From positions 9,393,012-9,457,011 of the forward strand of contig CM035808.1 in the NCBI GenBank assembly GCA_020466095.1: a stretch of DNA of 64,000 nucleotides, in the 5' to 3' direction. The notes under the pieces are model-generated. The model was not told where the DNA came from, did no database searches, and saw only the letters and a list, made by a program, of their open reading frames with translations. How positions within the stretch are numbered: position 1 is the stretch's first letter; the number at the start of each line of letters is the position of its first letter. Position numbers and translations under genes: made by a program. This document shows, piece by piece, positions 30,699 through 41,725 of the stretch. This DNA comes from Chlorops oryzae (taxonomy: Eukaryota; Arthropoda; Insecta; Diptera; Chloropidae).

Positions 30699-30795
30699 GT
30701 TGAAGTTGAAACGTGTCGATAAGCGGAATTTCGAAGAAGACGCAAAAATATATTTTCGTTGAAAATAAAATTCAGAGTGAAAAAAAACTTACGAA

Positions 30796-31035
30796 ATGAA
30801 ATCATTTATTGCAATTTTTGCGTGCTTTATTTTCATAGTTTCGCAAATGGAGCCAGTTAATGCATTTCCGCAAGAAAGTGAGAGAATCGTTTGGGACAGG
30901 CAGCCGAAGACAGTAAGGCCAGAGGTTGTCGTGGAGTCACGAGTGCGATATGATGTTCTAAAAAGATTTCAGCCTTTAAAAAGAGAAGTAGCAAAACATT
31001 TGGGATCTAAGACAGCTCGTTTGAGAGTGGCCTAA
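30796..31035 (+). CDS. Small secreted peptide, FPQ family type B, copy 4
   Basis: 79-residue precursor. Signal peptide as in copy 3, ending VNA; mature start FPQESERIVWDRQPKT. Next comes RPEVVVESR, which matches type A copy 2 (SPEVVVELR) rather than its near neighbour copy 3. It ends VAKHLGSKTARLRVA, type B. Two KR pairs (LKRFQPLKRE) could be convertase sites. No mature cysteine. AATAAA lies about 15 bp after the stop. The copy thus links both types and may be closest to the ancestral form. Function unknown. Confidence 0.75.
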   Translation: MKSFIAIFACFIFIVSQMEPVNAFPQESERIVWDRQPKTVRPEVVVESRVRYDVLKRFQPLKREVAKHLGSKTARLRVA

Positions 31036-31163
31036 AAATAATGATTTGAATAAAATTACAGACTTATAAACCTGAAAAATTGTAGTATTTTTTTATAAAC
31101 TTATACAACTTTTAGGATTGTTTAAAGCCTCATTACCCTTTTAGGAATTCTTTACAATAGATC

Positions 31164-31372
31164 ATGGATTCGAATAGACCAAAAAAACCCGGTAAGACAT
31201 TCAGGGAAACAACACCACATTATATGTACATCATTCCCTTCTTATAGACATAGCCATGGAGAAGAAATCGTTAGATAAATTTGAATTAAAGAAATATCGA
31301 AAATTTTGCTGTAAGGAAAGAGTTCAAACTGTCGTGAGCAACGAAAATTTGAAATTCGAATTTAAAAAGTAG
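31164..31372 (+). CDS. Putative small two-exon gene, 50 residues, copy 2
   Basis: Paralogue of 22244-22452. Exons 31164-31191 and 31248-31372 flank a 56-nt intron with a good donor (G|GTAAGA) and the same TTCCCTTCTTATAG acceptor. Product MDSNRPKKPDIAMEKKSLDK, then KKYRKFCCKERVQ, ending FEFKK. Differences from copy 1 include T/I, T/K, I/L, Q/E and R/K; none breaks frame. Not recognised; no signal peptide. Whether it is expressed or is a fragment of an older gene is open. Confidence 0.4.
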
Positions 31373-31514
31373 AAATTTTATCCGAAGAATTCAAAAAAAT
31401 GCTGCCCAATCGACTAAACCGTACTATTTCCATTGACCAAGCTCCTTTCAGTGTTTGCTAAAATGCTACTTGAATCTCGGCCATGGTTCATCAGAATTCT
31501 TGCACAGTGGACTT

Positions 31515-31959
31515 TATATAATAAAAAGAAATCGTTTGTAATATTTATTTTACGAAACGCCTTGAAAAATATCCCGCAAATAACGGCAAAGAATATTGAA
31601 TTAGCTTTCCCTTTCGCAATTAAGTTTTTCGATTGATCCGTCGCGACATCTCAGTGAGATAAAATTTGATCCCGATCGCACTGTCTTCATTTCAATTAAG
31701 ACGTTGAAAAGTCAAATGCCTGGTCTTCAATAGCGTAGAAATGCCTGCAAATATTGAACACATGCAAGCATATGGAACCATTTTTAATCAACTGCGGATG
31801 CGATTGTAAATGGTTCTATACATTTCCCTTAGTTGATTATTTGCAAAGAAGTGAATGAAAACGAATGTTTCGAGAAGGAATTTTGCCCGGTCGATTAACT
31901 CATGGAAGATTTTGAATTGAATTGAATTTCTTGTATGAAAGTTTTTATTTATTTATTTT
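31515..31959. other. Gene-free part of the duplicated region, absent from copy 1
   Basis: Sequence between the two duplicated blocks. Its counterpart near 22.6-26.6 kb has been replaced by transposons. No gene seen. Confidence 0.45.
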
Positions 31960-32820
31960 TTTTTTTTTTCAAATATCTTAGTTGTAAAATTTTCATTCAT
32001 GAAAGAAACTATGTACACAGAGAAAAAAATCAACCAAAAAACTGGTTAAATCAAAAGGAAAATTATACAAAATGGCTTCAACAAGGAATAGTTTTAATTT
32101 TAACAATTTTTCTTATTGGAAATAACAAAGATTTTCCTTTTGAATCAACCATATTTTATGTTGAATTGGCATGATAATTTTCAAAAATGGATTTAAATTT
32201 AAATTGTTGAACCAACCACGGACATAGTTGAAATGACAAGATATTTTTTAAAAAAATTCAAAAAAAAAAATACCTATACAAGAAAAAAAGTAAAAAAAAA
32301 AATTAATTAACGTTCAAAGCAAATGGCCATAGAGCACTCTGCTAAATATCACCCAAAAAATAGCCATCGGATGGACTTCATCCGATTTCGTCACTCCGTT
32401 TTGGTGACTGCTTTCGCAATGCTTAAAAAGTTCTAAGATGATTAAATTTCTTATATGTCCTATTTTATAAAACAAATGAGAATTATACCGAACGAAAAGA
32501 AATGTAATTAAACATATTTCCTTTCAATTCAACCAAAAATGTTGTTGACTCAACCATTTTTCTTTTGAAATTTTTGTTTTGCTCGAAAATCAAAAGGACT
32601 GTGAATAACAATGCGCCCTTTAAAAAAAATCATGGTTAAGTTCGCTCAGTGTACTTTCAAGAAAAATCTTATCTTCTGGCAGCACTGTGGCGATCGCGAC
32701 AATAAAAATTTGATGCATATTTTTAGGCTTAAATGGAGATCACAGCATTATAATCAAGGCTTAAGTAAGCTCACGCGGAATTGCGATGTATTTATTAACC
32801 CATTCACGCTGGAATTTGAA
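31960..32820 (+). repeat. Duplicated intergenic block, copy 2, with MITE insertion
   Basis: Counterpart of 26620-26850 (TTTCAAATATCTTAG, GAAAGAAACTAT, then CACTGTGGCGATCGCGACA, TTATTAACCCATTCACG), interrupted by the CACWGAG MITE at 32016-32651. Copy 1 shows the site without the MITE. Confidence 0.7.
32016..32651 (+). mobile_element. CACWGAG MITE (copy 3), complete
   Basis: CACAGAGAAAAAAATCAACC to CTCAGTG, TA both sides (32014-32015, 32652-32653). Interior holds TTCATCCGATTTCGTCACTC and GCAATGCTTAAAAAGTTC, shared with 61511-62482 but missing from copy 2. Confidence 0.8.
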
Positions 32821-33194
32821 TTACTTAATAGGTAAACTCTCAGGTGAAATTATCAATTTCCCTTAAATGGAAACCGTTTCAAATGGACAAAAACAACGTT
32901 TTGAACTATAAGCCTTTTATCGTGCACGCTTATATCTCGGCAATACTCGACATATTTGCCTTAGATAGTCAAAGCGAAAAACTGTAACCATTTTATCGCC
33001 TATCAACTTAAAAAAATTATTTAAAAATTAAGTTTGAGACTGACATTTCCTCAAATGATTTAAAATTCAATTGTTTACTTACGCCATAACGACTAATGTT
33101 TTAATTAAATCATTGAACAAGAATAACAAATATTTCAAAAATTACAACAAAGTCAAACCTTAGCTAAAAAAAAAAACTTTTTGGAAAAATTAAA
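32821..33194. other. Gap downstream of gene A
   Basis: 3' flank of the minus-strand gene A; nothing else recognised. Confidence 0.45.
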
Positions 33195-33583
33195 TTAAAT
33201 TTTATTTGACGAATCGCTTTTTGTGGGCTTGGCAGTTGTTGTAGTCGTTGGATCCTCGGCACCTTTGATCACAAGTGCATCCCCGAAAACTGGCTTAAAA
33301 AAGAGCATAAAACGTGAATAGCGTCGTGCCGAATTCTGAAACGGAAATAAAGAATCAAATCAGAAAGTCCGAATCCTTTATTCCATTATTTTGAAGAGAC
33401 AAGCTCAATACAAACCAGCATTAGGCGCGAGAAAGCATTTGAAACGCTTGTCAGCGTTTGGAAAGATTTATTGAATAACTGATCTGGAAATTCGAATGAA
33501 ACGCTTTTCCTATCGAATTCGACAGCATCCTCCTTCTGACCTTTGGCAGCAGCTCTCTTGCTTCGACTCAGTCGTTTTACATT
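33195..33583 (-). CDS. Gene A: last two exons of a secreted-type, cysteine-free protein
   Basis: Not recognised. Exon 33416-33583 (56 codons) and exon 33195-33335 (46 codons plus TAA) are joined in phase 0 across an 80-nt intron with GT-AG ends. The first visible exon opens NVKRLSRSKRAAAKG, a dibasic convertase-like site, then FEFPDQLFNKSFQTLTSVSN. The second has RRYSRFMLFFKPVFGD and a TTTTT-containing polar tail ending SSNKI. The acceptor TTCAACAG before NVK shows that upstream exons exist, but no convincing signal-peptide exon was found between 33.6 and 36.3 kb. Strand, phase-0 introns, lack of cysteine and a dibasic site resemble genes B and C, suggesting a local family. Confidence 0.6.
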
Positions 33584-34244
33584 CTGTTGAAGTGAAAATT
33601 ATATATGATTGTTTGAACTTGAGGTCGTTGAAATTTTAAAGATTTTTTAAATTAAGTTTTTTAAATTATAAATAGCTTTTCACATTCAATGCTTATGTAA
33701 TTAAGTGCCTACCTATGTTAAAATTCATTCCTAAAACGTCACTGTTACGTTGCAAGAATATATGATAGTATATTTTAGGCATTAGTTTTATGTTAAATCT
33801 TGATCAAGTCTTTCATACAAATCTTTTCACAGTCAACATGCAGAGATTCCCCTCATCATGCTTTTCGAAACCATTTGTTGTTCCTATAGTCATTTGCTCA
33901 TATTAAAAGCATTCATCAAACAATTGTGAATGCTCTCACTTTTATTGCAAACATAAAATCGAAGGTAAAATTTTCAAAGTAATTTGAAAAAATTTGAAAA
34001 GTTTGTCGTAAGGTACTTTCTTTGTAATCCAAAAGGATATAAAACTTAAAAATTTTGACTGACAGAATCAAATAAAATCAGGGACTGCAAATTACGATTT
34101 TTGTTCAAATATTTACATAAAAAACCAGCTAGTTTTCACGATATTTTTGAAAACTATTGATTTTCCGAAGTGCTCAAAATTTATTTTATAGTTTATTTAT
34201 ATATTTTTTAATTTTTCAATCTATGTATTTGATTATTTTTTATT
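33584..34244. other. Probable intron or upstream DNA of gene A
   Basis: AT-rich, no exon candidate with a signal peptide in the required phase. Confidence 0.4.
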
Positions 34245-35195
<951 letters not shown>

Positions 35196-35203
<8 letters not shown>

Positions 35204-35566
35204 TATTATTTGGGCTTTTTGGTCCCTCATTTTTCACTTATAGTGAAAAATTTAATTTTTGGCAATTGAAAAAATAATTTTTTTTTTTTTTCTTAAATTG
35301 CCGAGAAATGTGGAAAGCCGATACGACCGGTTTCGAACCTAGCTTACAAGTTCATCATCAGGTATCTTTGACCAACACCTTAGCCACTCTGACCACCTCA
35401 GCGATGTGAGGTAGGTCGGCTAAATTGTGCATATATACAACATTGGCGTTCCCGCCTTATTGTTAATAGATTTTTATTTTTGACCATCTCCATATTTCAT
35501 TATTAATTATTATTTAGGCTTTTTGGTCCCTCATTTTTCACTTATAGTGAAAAATGTAATTTTTGG
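35196..35566 (-). mobile_element. tRNA-like SINE between two 68-bp direct repeats
   Basis: The repeats at 35196-35263 and 35499-35566 share ATTATTAATTATTATTTRGG and TTGGTCCCTCATTTTTCACT with two or three differences. Between them, on the minus strand, lie an A-box-like TGGTCAGAGTGG (35384-35395), GCTAAGG, and a perfect B box GGTTCGAAACC (35329-35339), 44 nt apart as in class II tRNA-Ser/Leu. The repeats are far longer than normal target duplications, so tandem duplication of the flank is possible. Confidence 0.6.
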
Positions 35567-36381
35567 AATTTTATTTATTTATTTATTTTTATTAAAAAAA
35601 TGAAAATCTGGACATTTTTTACTTTGAGGCGGAAAATTATACGATCCATTTTTTGTGCGTTTGTGCAACAAGACCAGTTCCTCTGATAATTTCTATAGAC
35701 CTCAGGCCTAGAAATGCAGTGAGTCTTGTATGACTTTAAACTGCTTAAATTGAAAAATCAGATTATTCAAAACGTAAACTGTCTCCTCAGTAACGACAGT
35801 CAAAGTCTTAAAATATTATGCGCAACTTAAATAAATAAATAAAAAAATATATCTTTTAAAATTTTGTTCAAACGAAACTCTTACTTTATTACTTAAAAAT
35901 CGTTTATGCTTATTTACAGTTTTGTTTATGAGTTTTTTTTTTTAATAAAATAAAAAATATGCCAATCATAATGAGAAAAACAATGAAATTGAATTCACTT
36001 AAAAAACTTTAAAAAAATAATAAAAAGAAATAAGAACAGCTCCATTTTTAGCAGCAAAAAAAGGCCCCTTAAATTCTTAAGAAATTTCTCGTAAACGTGG
36101 CTTAAAAGCAAATTAAATTTAAGCTTAGAAATATCATTTAAGTTTTTTCTTAAATAATGGCCTTAAAAAGATTCAAAATCTTGAATTGTTTCAGCGATAC
36201 AATAAAAAGCTTCCTTATGAATCTGAATGAATCTTTTTTTCTTTTAAATAAATTTCAACTAAAAGTTCCGAAGTGAAAAAGCAAAATAAAAAAAAAATAA
36301 AAATTAAAAGATAGAACAAATGATATGAAAATTCTAAGCGCACGTGACACCAATGGCCACACTATCACAAAAACAATTCGT
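35567..36381. other. Region downstream of gene B
   Basis: AT-rich 3' flank. A minus-strand start at about 36046 codes a short hydrophobic run but has no splice phase that fits gene A. No gene called. Confidence 0.4.
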
Positions 36382-39300
36382 TTAATAGCCGGCTTCATCG
36401 GTGCCTGGAGCCGGTGTTGTACCGCCAGCAATGCCTTGTGTTCCCGATGATCCCTGCAATATTGGTCCCGAGAAGCCCAAGACCTTCGAAACAATATTAC
36501 CCAGTCCGGCGTTCGCATTCCCATTGCCCGACGACGAGCCACTGAAGGCTGTGAATGTCGTCAGAACGCCCGTTGTTATATCGTTGGCGATATTCCCAAG
36601 CGATCGTATTTTCGGCGAGACGACAGCAGTCACCAGTGTCTGGAAGTCTTTTATCGGGACCGGTGACTTAATATCCCATTGTTTGTTCTTCTCAACATTG
36701 GCGCGATCCAATTGTTCGATGACCCGGGTCTTCGTATCAAGGAAATTATCGATTTTCTGGCAAAGGGAAATTATTTAATTGAGGAAAAGTAAAAAAAAAT
36801 AATTTCATTGAAAAGTAAAAGAATTCAAACACTCACACCAAATACGAATCCAAGTATTGCATTTTTAGCTTCAAACGTTGCATCTGGTAATTTTCTTTTA
36901 TTACGTTCTAAGTCGTCGCTTGAGGCGTCCTAAAATACAACACAGCATTTAAAATTTGACGAAATATGGAACGATTAACCGTTTGATTTGAATTTTATTT
37001 TATCACAATACTGTATCGTTTCAGTAATGTCCCTGCAGTAATTTCGAGAGGTCCCCAACTACTCACCGCATAGTCACAAATATACCAATGTGATAATTAT
37101 TATCAGAGCTCGGAAAAATATGCAATAAAAATTTCGAAACATGCCAAAAGTGCCATCAAAGTGTTCAAATTGATGTTCATGTCAGGAAAATGTTCTGCAA
37201 ATCTTTTTTATTAACCCTCTGATGCCACAATTTTTTTTATTATTTTTTTTTTTCAATGAAAAGTTCAGATATGAAAACTAATTTAAAATAATCTTTTCTG
37301 TCTTTTTTATTAACCCTCTGATGCCACAATTTTTTTATTTTTTTTTTTCAATGAAAAGTTCAGATATGAAAACTAATTTAAAATAATCTTTTCTGTCTTT
37401 TTTATTAACCCTCTGATGCCACAATTTTTTTATTTTTTTTTTCAATGAAAAGTTCAGATATGAAAACTAATTTAAAATAATCTTTTCTGTCTTTTTTTAT
37501 TAACCCTCTAATGCCACAATTTTTTTTTTTTTTACAATGAAAAGATCAGATATGAAAACTAATTTAAAATAATATTTTCTGTCTTTTTTATTAACCCTCT
37601 AATGCCACAATTTTTTTTTTTTTTTTTTGTTTCAATGAAAAGTTCAGATATGAAAACTACATAATTTAAAATAATCTTTTCTGTCTTTTTTATTAACCCT
37701 CTAATGCCACAATTTTTTTTTTTTTTTTTCAATTGAAAATTTCAGATATGACTAATTTTGAGTAGAAAAACACGAATCTGAAATTATTATTATTAGTTTT
37801 TTTTTTGGAAATTTATTCGAAAAAAGTTCATCTAGAGACGGAGCCAGGAATTAGAGGGTTAATATATTCTTGCATTGAACTTATAATTAAGATGAATGTG
37901 AAGAACAAAACCTCCTCAAAATAAATAGATTTTGATGAGTTTTAAACCATAAAGCATGGACTTTAAGGACATTTTTCCGAGGAATGAACCTGGAAATCTT
38001 AACAGAATTTTTTCATTGGTCGTAACGCGTTTTCCTTAATTTTTTCTCCCAGCCATACTTATTGTATACACCAATATAATTTCTCAGCTAAATTACTTAA
38101 CTTACTTAAACATTGAAGCGCAATTCTATAATGACCACTCCCATATTTAACCACTCCTAAAGTAGACCTCTTTTGACCCATATAAGCTCAAACTTCATGT
38201 TTATTGTTAATGTGTGAATTAAGGCTTAAGGATCTCCAATGTTGGTACCTAGAGTCTGGTCGATTCTGTGGGCTTGTGAACCAACTCCCCTCTTATATTA
38301 AATAGAAATACAAGGTTGGAACTCGTACTCACAGAACAGAAGCACCATTCTCCACGCCAAAAGAAACGCTCACGTCCGGCATTCAGAATTATACCCTTTC
38401 AAGTTTCTATTTATAAACGTCATTGGTTCGATATTCAAAAATACAGTCCTTTCACTTTTTTCCGAATCTTAATGAATTGTTAACTTTTCCATTTTCAAGC
38501 TCGTTCTACTGCCTAACGAGCACATTTTTTTTGAAAACTTAAAGTTTTTTTTTATATTTATTTATTTTTTATTTTTATTTTTAATTTTTTTTTTTTTTTT
38601 GACAAAGTTTTATGAAATTCAAACATAACGAACATTCAAGTTTTGAACGAAATGCCTTGACTGCCACATTATCGATACCTTGGTCTACTTGACCCAGTAT
38701 CCGAACGTTGAAATGTAAATCAATTCACCATAAATCGAGTCACTAAAGCTTGTAATTAAATTCGTCTATTAAGTTCTTAACGGATTTCAAGTAAATTGTT
38801 CACGTTCTCTTCGACAAGGACTGAATTTACTCGCTTTCTGAGTCGTTCGAATGTACGGAAAAAAAATTCAATTTTTTTGTCGAATTTTCTGCATTGAAAA
38901 GTAACGTATTTGAATTATTTGAAGCTGAAAGATAAAGCACTTGAAGACAAAAGAAAAAAAAGTGACCTTTAAAAAGAGCTCAAAAAGTTTAAGCCAAAAT
39001 CATTTGACCTTCAAATCTGCGGCCGAGACAATGAGCATTCACCAAATAATTATTGATTAACCGAACAAGTGCAGATTCATGATTTTTCTATTGAGTGATT
39101 TTTCCTGGCTTTTGTGACAGAAACTAATCGTACAAATTATGTCAATAACTCATCGTAGGACAATCGAAGAATGCAGGTGCTAGCAAACCGATCGAATGAA
39201 TGGGTAAAAGATCATGCTTCACATGTCGTCTGCAGAGCAAAAAGCCGACTTCAGAAGACGAGGGTCAATTGAACTGGTCGGCAATGCATTTGGACTTAAA

Positions 39301-41725
39301 GGAATTGCACGAAAAAATTTGATCAATAAACTGAGTAAAAAAAATTTAATTTAATTTATGAAAAAAAAAATACATTCAGAAGTTTAAAGTACAAAGCCTG
39401 TGGCTTTCAATGATGAAGTGAGCATTCATTTGAACAAACAGAAACGTGCGCATGCGTACGTGGGATTTTTCTTTTATTTTTTTTTTTTAAATGTATTTTG
39501 GTGATTGTTGTGGAATGGTTTGATATCAACGATGACAGTCCAACGATTGCCTTCAACGTGCGATAAAATTGCATAATTTTTCATATTCGGTCTTTCTGTT
39601 TTCGTTTCTCCTTTTGAATGGTTTTCTTTCAATTTAGTTTAATTTTGTTTTTATTTTTTTCTTCGATTTTAATAGTATTTCTGTTACTCATTGTTTGCTT
39701 GGGCAATTTCTTACAACAACCGATCATTGTTCGGGGGCGTTTCGAGAGCTCAAAATGATGTGCAAAAAAATATTTGAAGCAATAGAAAAAAATTGCAATA
39801 ATACATACTTCCAATTAAAATAATATTGGAAAACATGTTCCTATTTTCTATGAATCGAGTTTTTCTAAAATTAAATTTTCAATTAATTTTTTTTCTTCGA
39901 ATTTTGTATTTTTGGAATTTTTCTCACGTCAAGGTCAAATGCGTTTGAATGTTTAATTTAATTGGAGCTGAATCGTTTATGCGTTGATATTTTCAATTAA
40001 CTGCTAACAACGGTCTTAATATCTCTTTAAAAATTTATTAATGCTCGTGAGCTACAGTTTCCAACTGAGACAATACGTTATCACTTTCAAATTATGTCTG
40101 TTACGAAAATGGAGCTTGATTAATTGACGGATTTGGACTATAAATATGCATGTTTAAGGTCTTGATTGATTTCGAATTCCAATTTTCCTTCATACAGTTT
40201 TTGAAGGTCTTCTTGGAAATGATGGTTTTTTGAAAAATAATTTTGAGCTGAAGTTGACAACTTTAATTAACAAAGCTTTTTGTATTTCTCACTTTCGAAA
40301 CAACTGAAATACAAAGAGAACATTTGTTCGTCTGTCAACAAAAGAAACTAATGAACTGATGAACTAATGAATGAATTGAAATTTTGGTTCAAAAAGTAAA
40401 ATACAGTCCGAATCGATTAGAAGAAACTATCCCATATAGTAGGTAGATAAAGCCTCCGGTCCCTGCGAGTGGAATAGGAATAATGCATTGGAACTCGTAT
40501 ATAAGAGACATCGCTCGTAGTCAGGGCCTGTAGAGCGCGGGGCCTCGAAAAGGGGGATTTCCCCGGGGCCGGCTTTCTGAAGGGACCATACAATTGGGAC
40601 TTTTTTTTGTGATCGCACATTTTTGTGAGGGGAAAATGCCCAGGGCGCCAAATTTCTCTCTACAGGTCTGCTCATAGTAGACTTATCGCTTATAAAATAC
40701 ACATTTGGAAGTCCCCATGGCTCGATATGATTCCAATGTTTTTTTTTTTTTTTTTTTTTTTGTGCAAAAGGCCAATTCCAGTGTTCATTGTCCCATCTGT
40801 GACACTTATTTTTAAGGTTTTAGCTAATTTGAATGAAGAAAAAGGACGTGATTTAAAAACATTCTAGTTTTTTAAAGCCTTTAAAAATAGTATTTTTGCT
40901 GGAAGTCACTTTCACGGGTGTCACCGGTGGGACCATTTCTCGTGGAATGGCCCAAAAATGTTTCTCGGGCATTACTGCCAATAACAGAATGTCTGCCATA
41001 GATGATATACTTATATAACAGACTGCCTACCATATGCGATATATTTCTATAAGAGAAATCGTATACAACAGACCGATTTTCTGGTCCCTTGAAGTCTGTT
41101 TTGATTGTACTATAGACCAGCAAATAGAAATCACCATTCCCCACGCGAGCCTTCAAATCTTTCTCCCAACCACCCTTTTCATTCAATGTGGATTTTCAAG
41201 ACCTCAGTCGATCAATAACAGAATCCAAAAATAATACCAAAATTTACATCCCACAAGTTCCTAATCCTCAGAAAGTCTCATCAAACGAAAAGGAAGCATA
41301 CTTTTCAGCATCACATGTTGAGTTTTTCCGATATTTCCACTGACGTAACGATGAAAAATATGAAAAATAAATTTACAATTTAATGCTCCCTCGAGGCTTT
41401 CTTAGAAGTGTTTCGAAACTCTTAACAACATAACAGTCTGCGCAATTCGCTTACATAATCTTAACTACCTAGAGCAACTAAAGTTAACGACATTAAGTAA
41501 ATATACTCATACAAAAAAAAAAGGGGGGAAAAACCTTAGTAAATCCAAAATGATATTTACCTCTGTGTTAATGGGATTCAAATCGTTTTCGATATTTTCA
41601 TTGGCCTCCAATGTTAGTGCATCGTCTTGACGTTTGATGCGCACTGCACTTGGCATCGCCGAGCACATGTCACTGATGGCAAAAAAGACGATTGCTAGGC
41701 TAAGACAGTACTTCACTGACTGCAT
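36382..41725 (-). CDS. Gene B: secreted 210-residue protein with glycine-rich tail, three exons
   Basis: Not recognised. Exon 1 41561-41725 (55 codons), exon 2 36837-36929 (31 codons), exon 3 36382-36756 (124 codons plus stop). Both introns are phase 0: 4.6 kb and 80 nt, with donors GAG|GTAAAT and GGT|GTGAGT. Residues 1-23 form a signal peptide (SLAIVFFAISDMCSA), followed at once by a dibasic site (AVRIKRQDD). A charged helical part (LERNKRKLPDATFEAKN, DTKTRVIEQLDRANVEKNKQ) leads to VVSPKIRSLGNIANDITTG, and then a glycine/serine/asparagine tail (SSSGNGNANAGLG, NIVSKVLGFSGPILQG, GTTPAP). The mature chain has no cysteine. The ATG chosen gives the cleanest signal peptide. The LGNIVSKVLGFSG motif resembles the modules of gene C. 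Large intron 1 holds a piggyBac-like element at 37211-37862. Confidence 0.72.
37211..37862. mobile_element. piggyBac-like MITE with internally amplified units
   Basis: Starts TTAACCCTCTGATGCC and ends AGAGGGTTAA (TTAA at 37211-37214 and 37859-37862), matching the TTAA-plus-CCC rule of piggyBac. Inside, units of 91-101 bp recur six times, at about 37211, 37311, 37405, 37500, 37591 and 37692. Every unit repeats the terminal sequence TTAACCCTCTRATGCC followed by a T run and TCAGATATGAAAACTA. It lies in intron 1 of gene B. Confidence 0.75.
37863..41560. other. Remainder of gene B intron 1
   Basis: No exon or element ends recognised except A/T runs (for example 40738-40762) and a GC-richer patch near 40500-40650 with frames on both strands that lack features. 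Confidence 0.45.

Larger units (their letters stand above)
30482..31514 (+). repeat. Segmental duplication, copy 2 (with type B peptide gene)
   Basis: Matches 21572-22597. Starts inside the 3' end of a HINE (GGTTCTGGGTGTTACA, CTCGACACAAAGTCTATCGG) and runs to GTGGACTTTATA. Shared HINE damage shows that duplication followed the HINE insertion. Confidence 0.85.

Noticed and set aside
7297..31035. Assignment of the FPQ peptides to a named antimicrobial or sex-peptide family
   Set aside because: No diagnostic cysteine pattern or proline/glycine signature of the known fly families could be matched by eye; naming them would be a guess.
36401..36778. 125-codon plus-strand frame over gene B exon 3
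   Set aside because: Antisense shadow; the minus strand has matching splice sites, signal peptide exon and a coherent protein.
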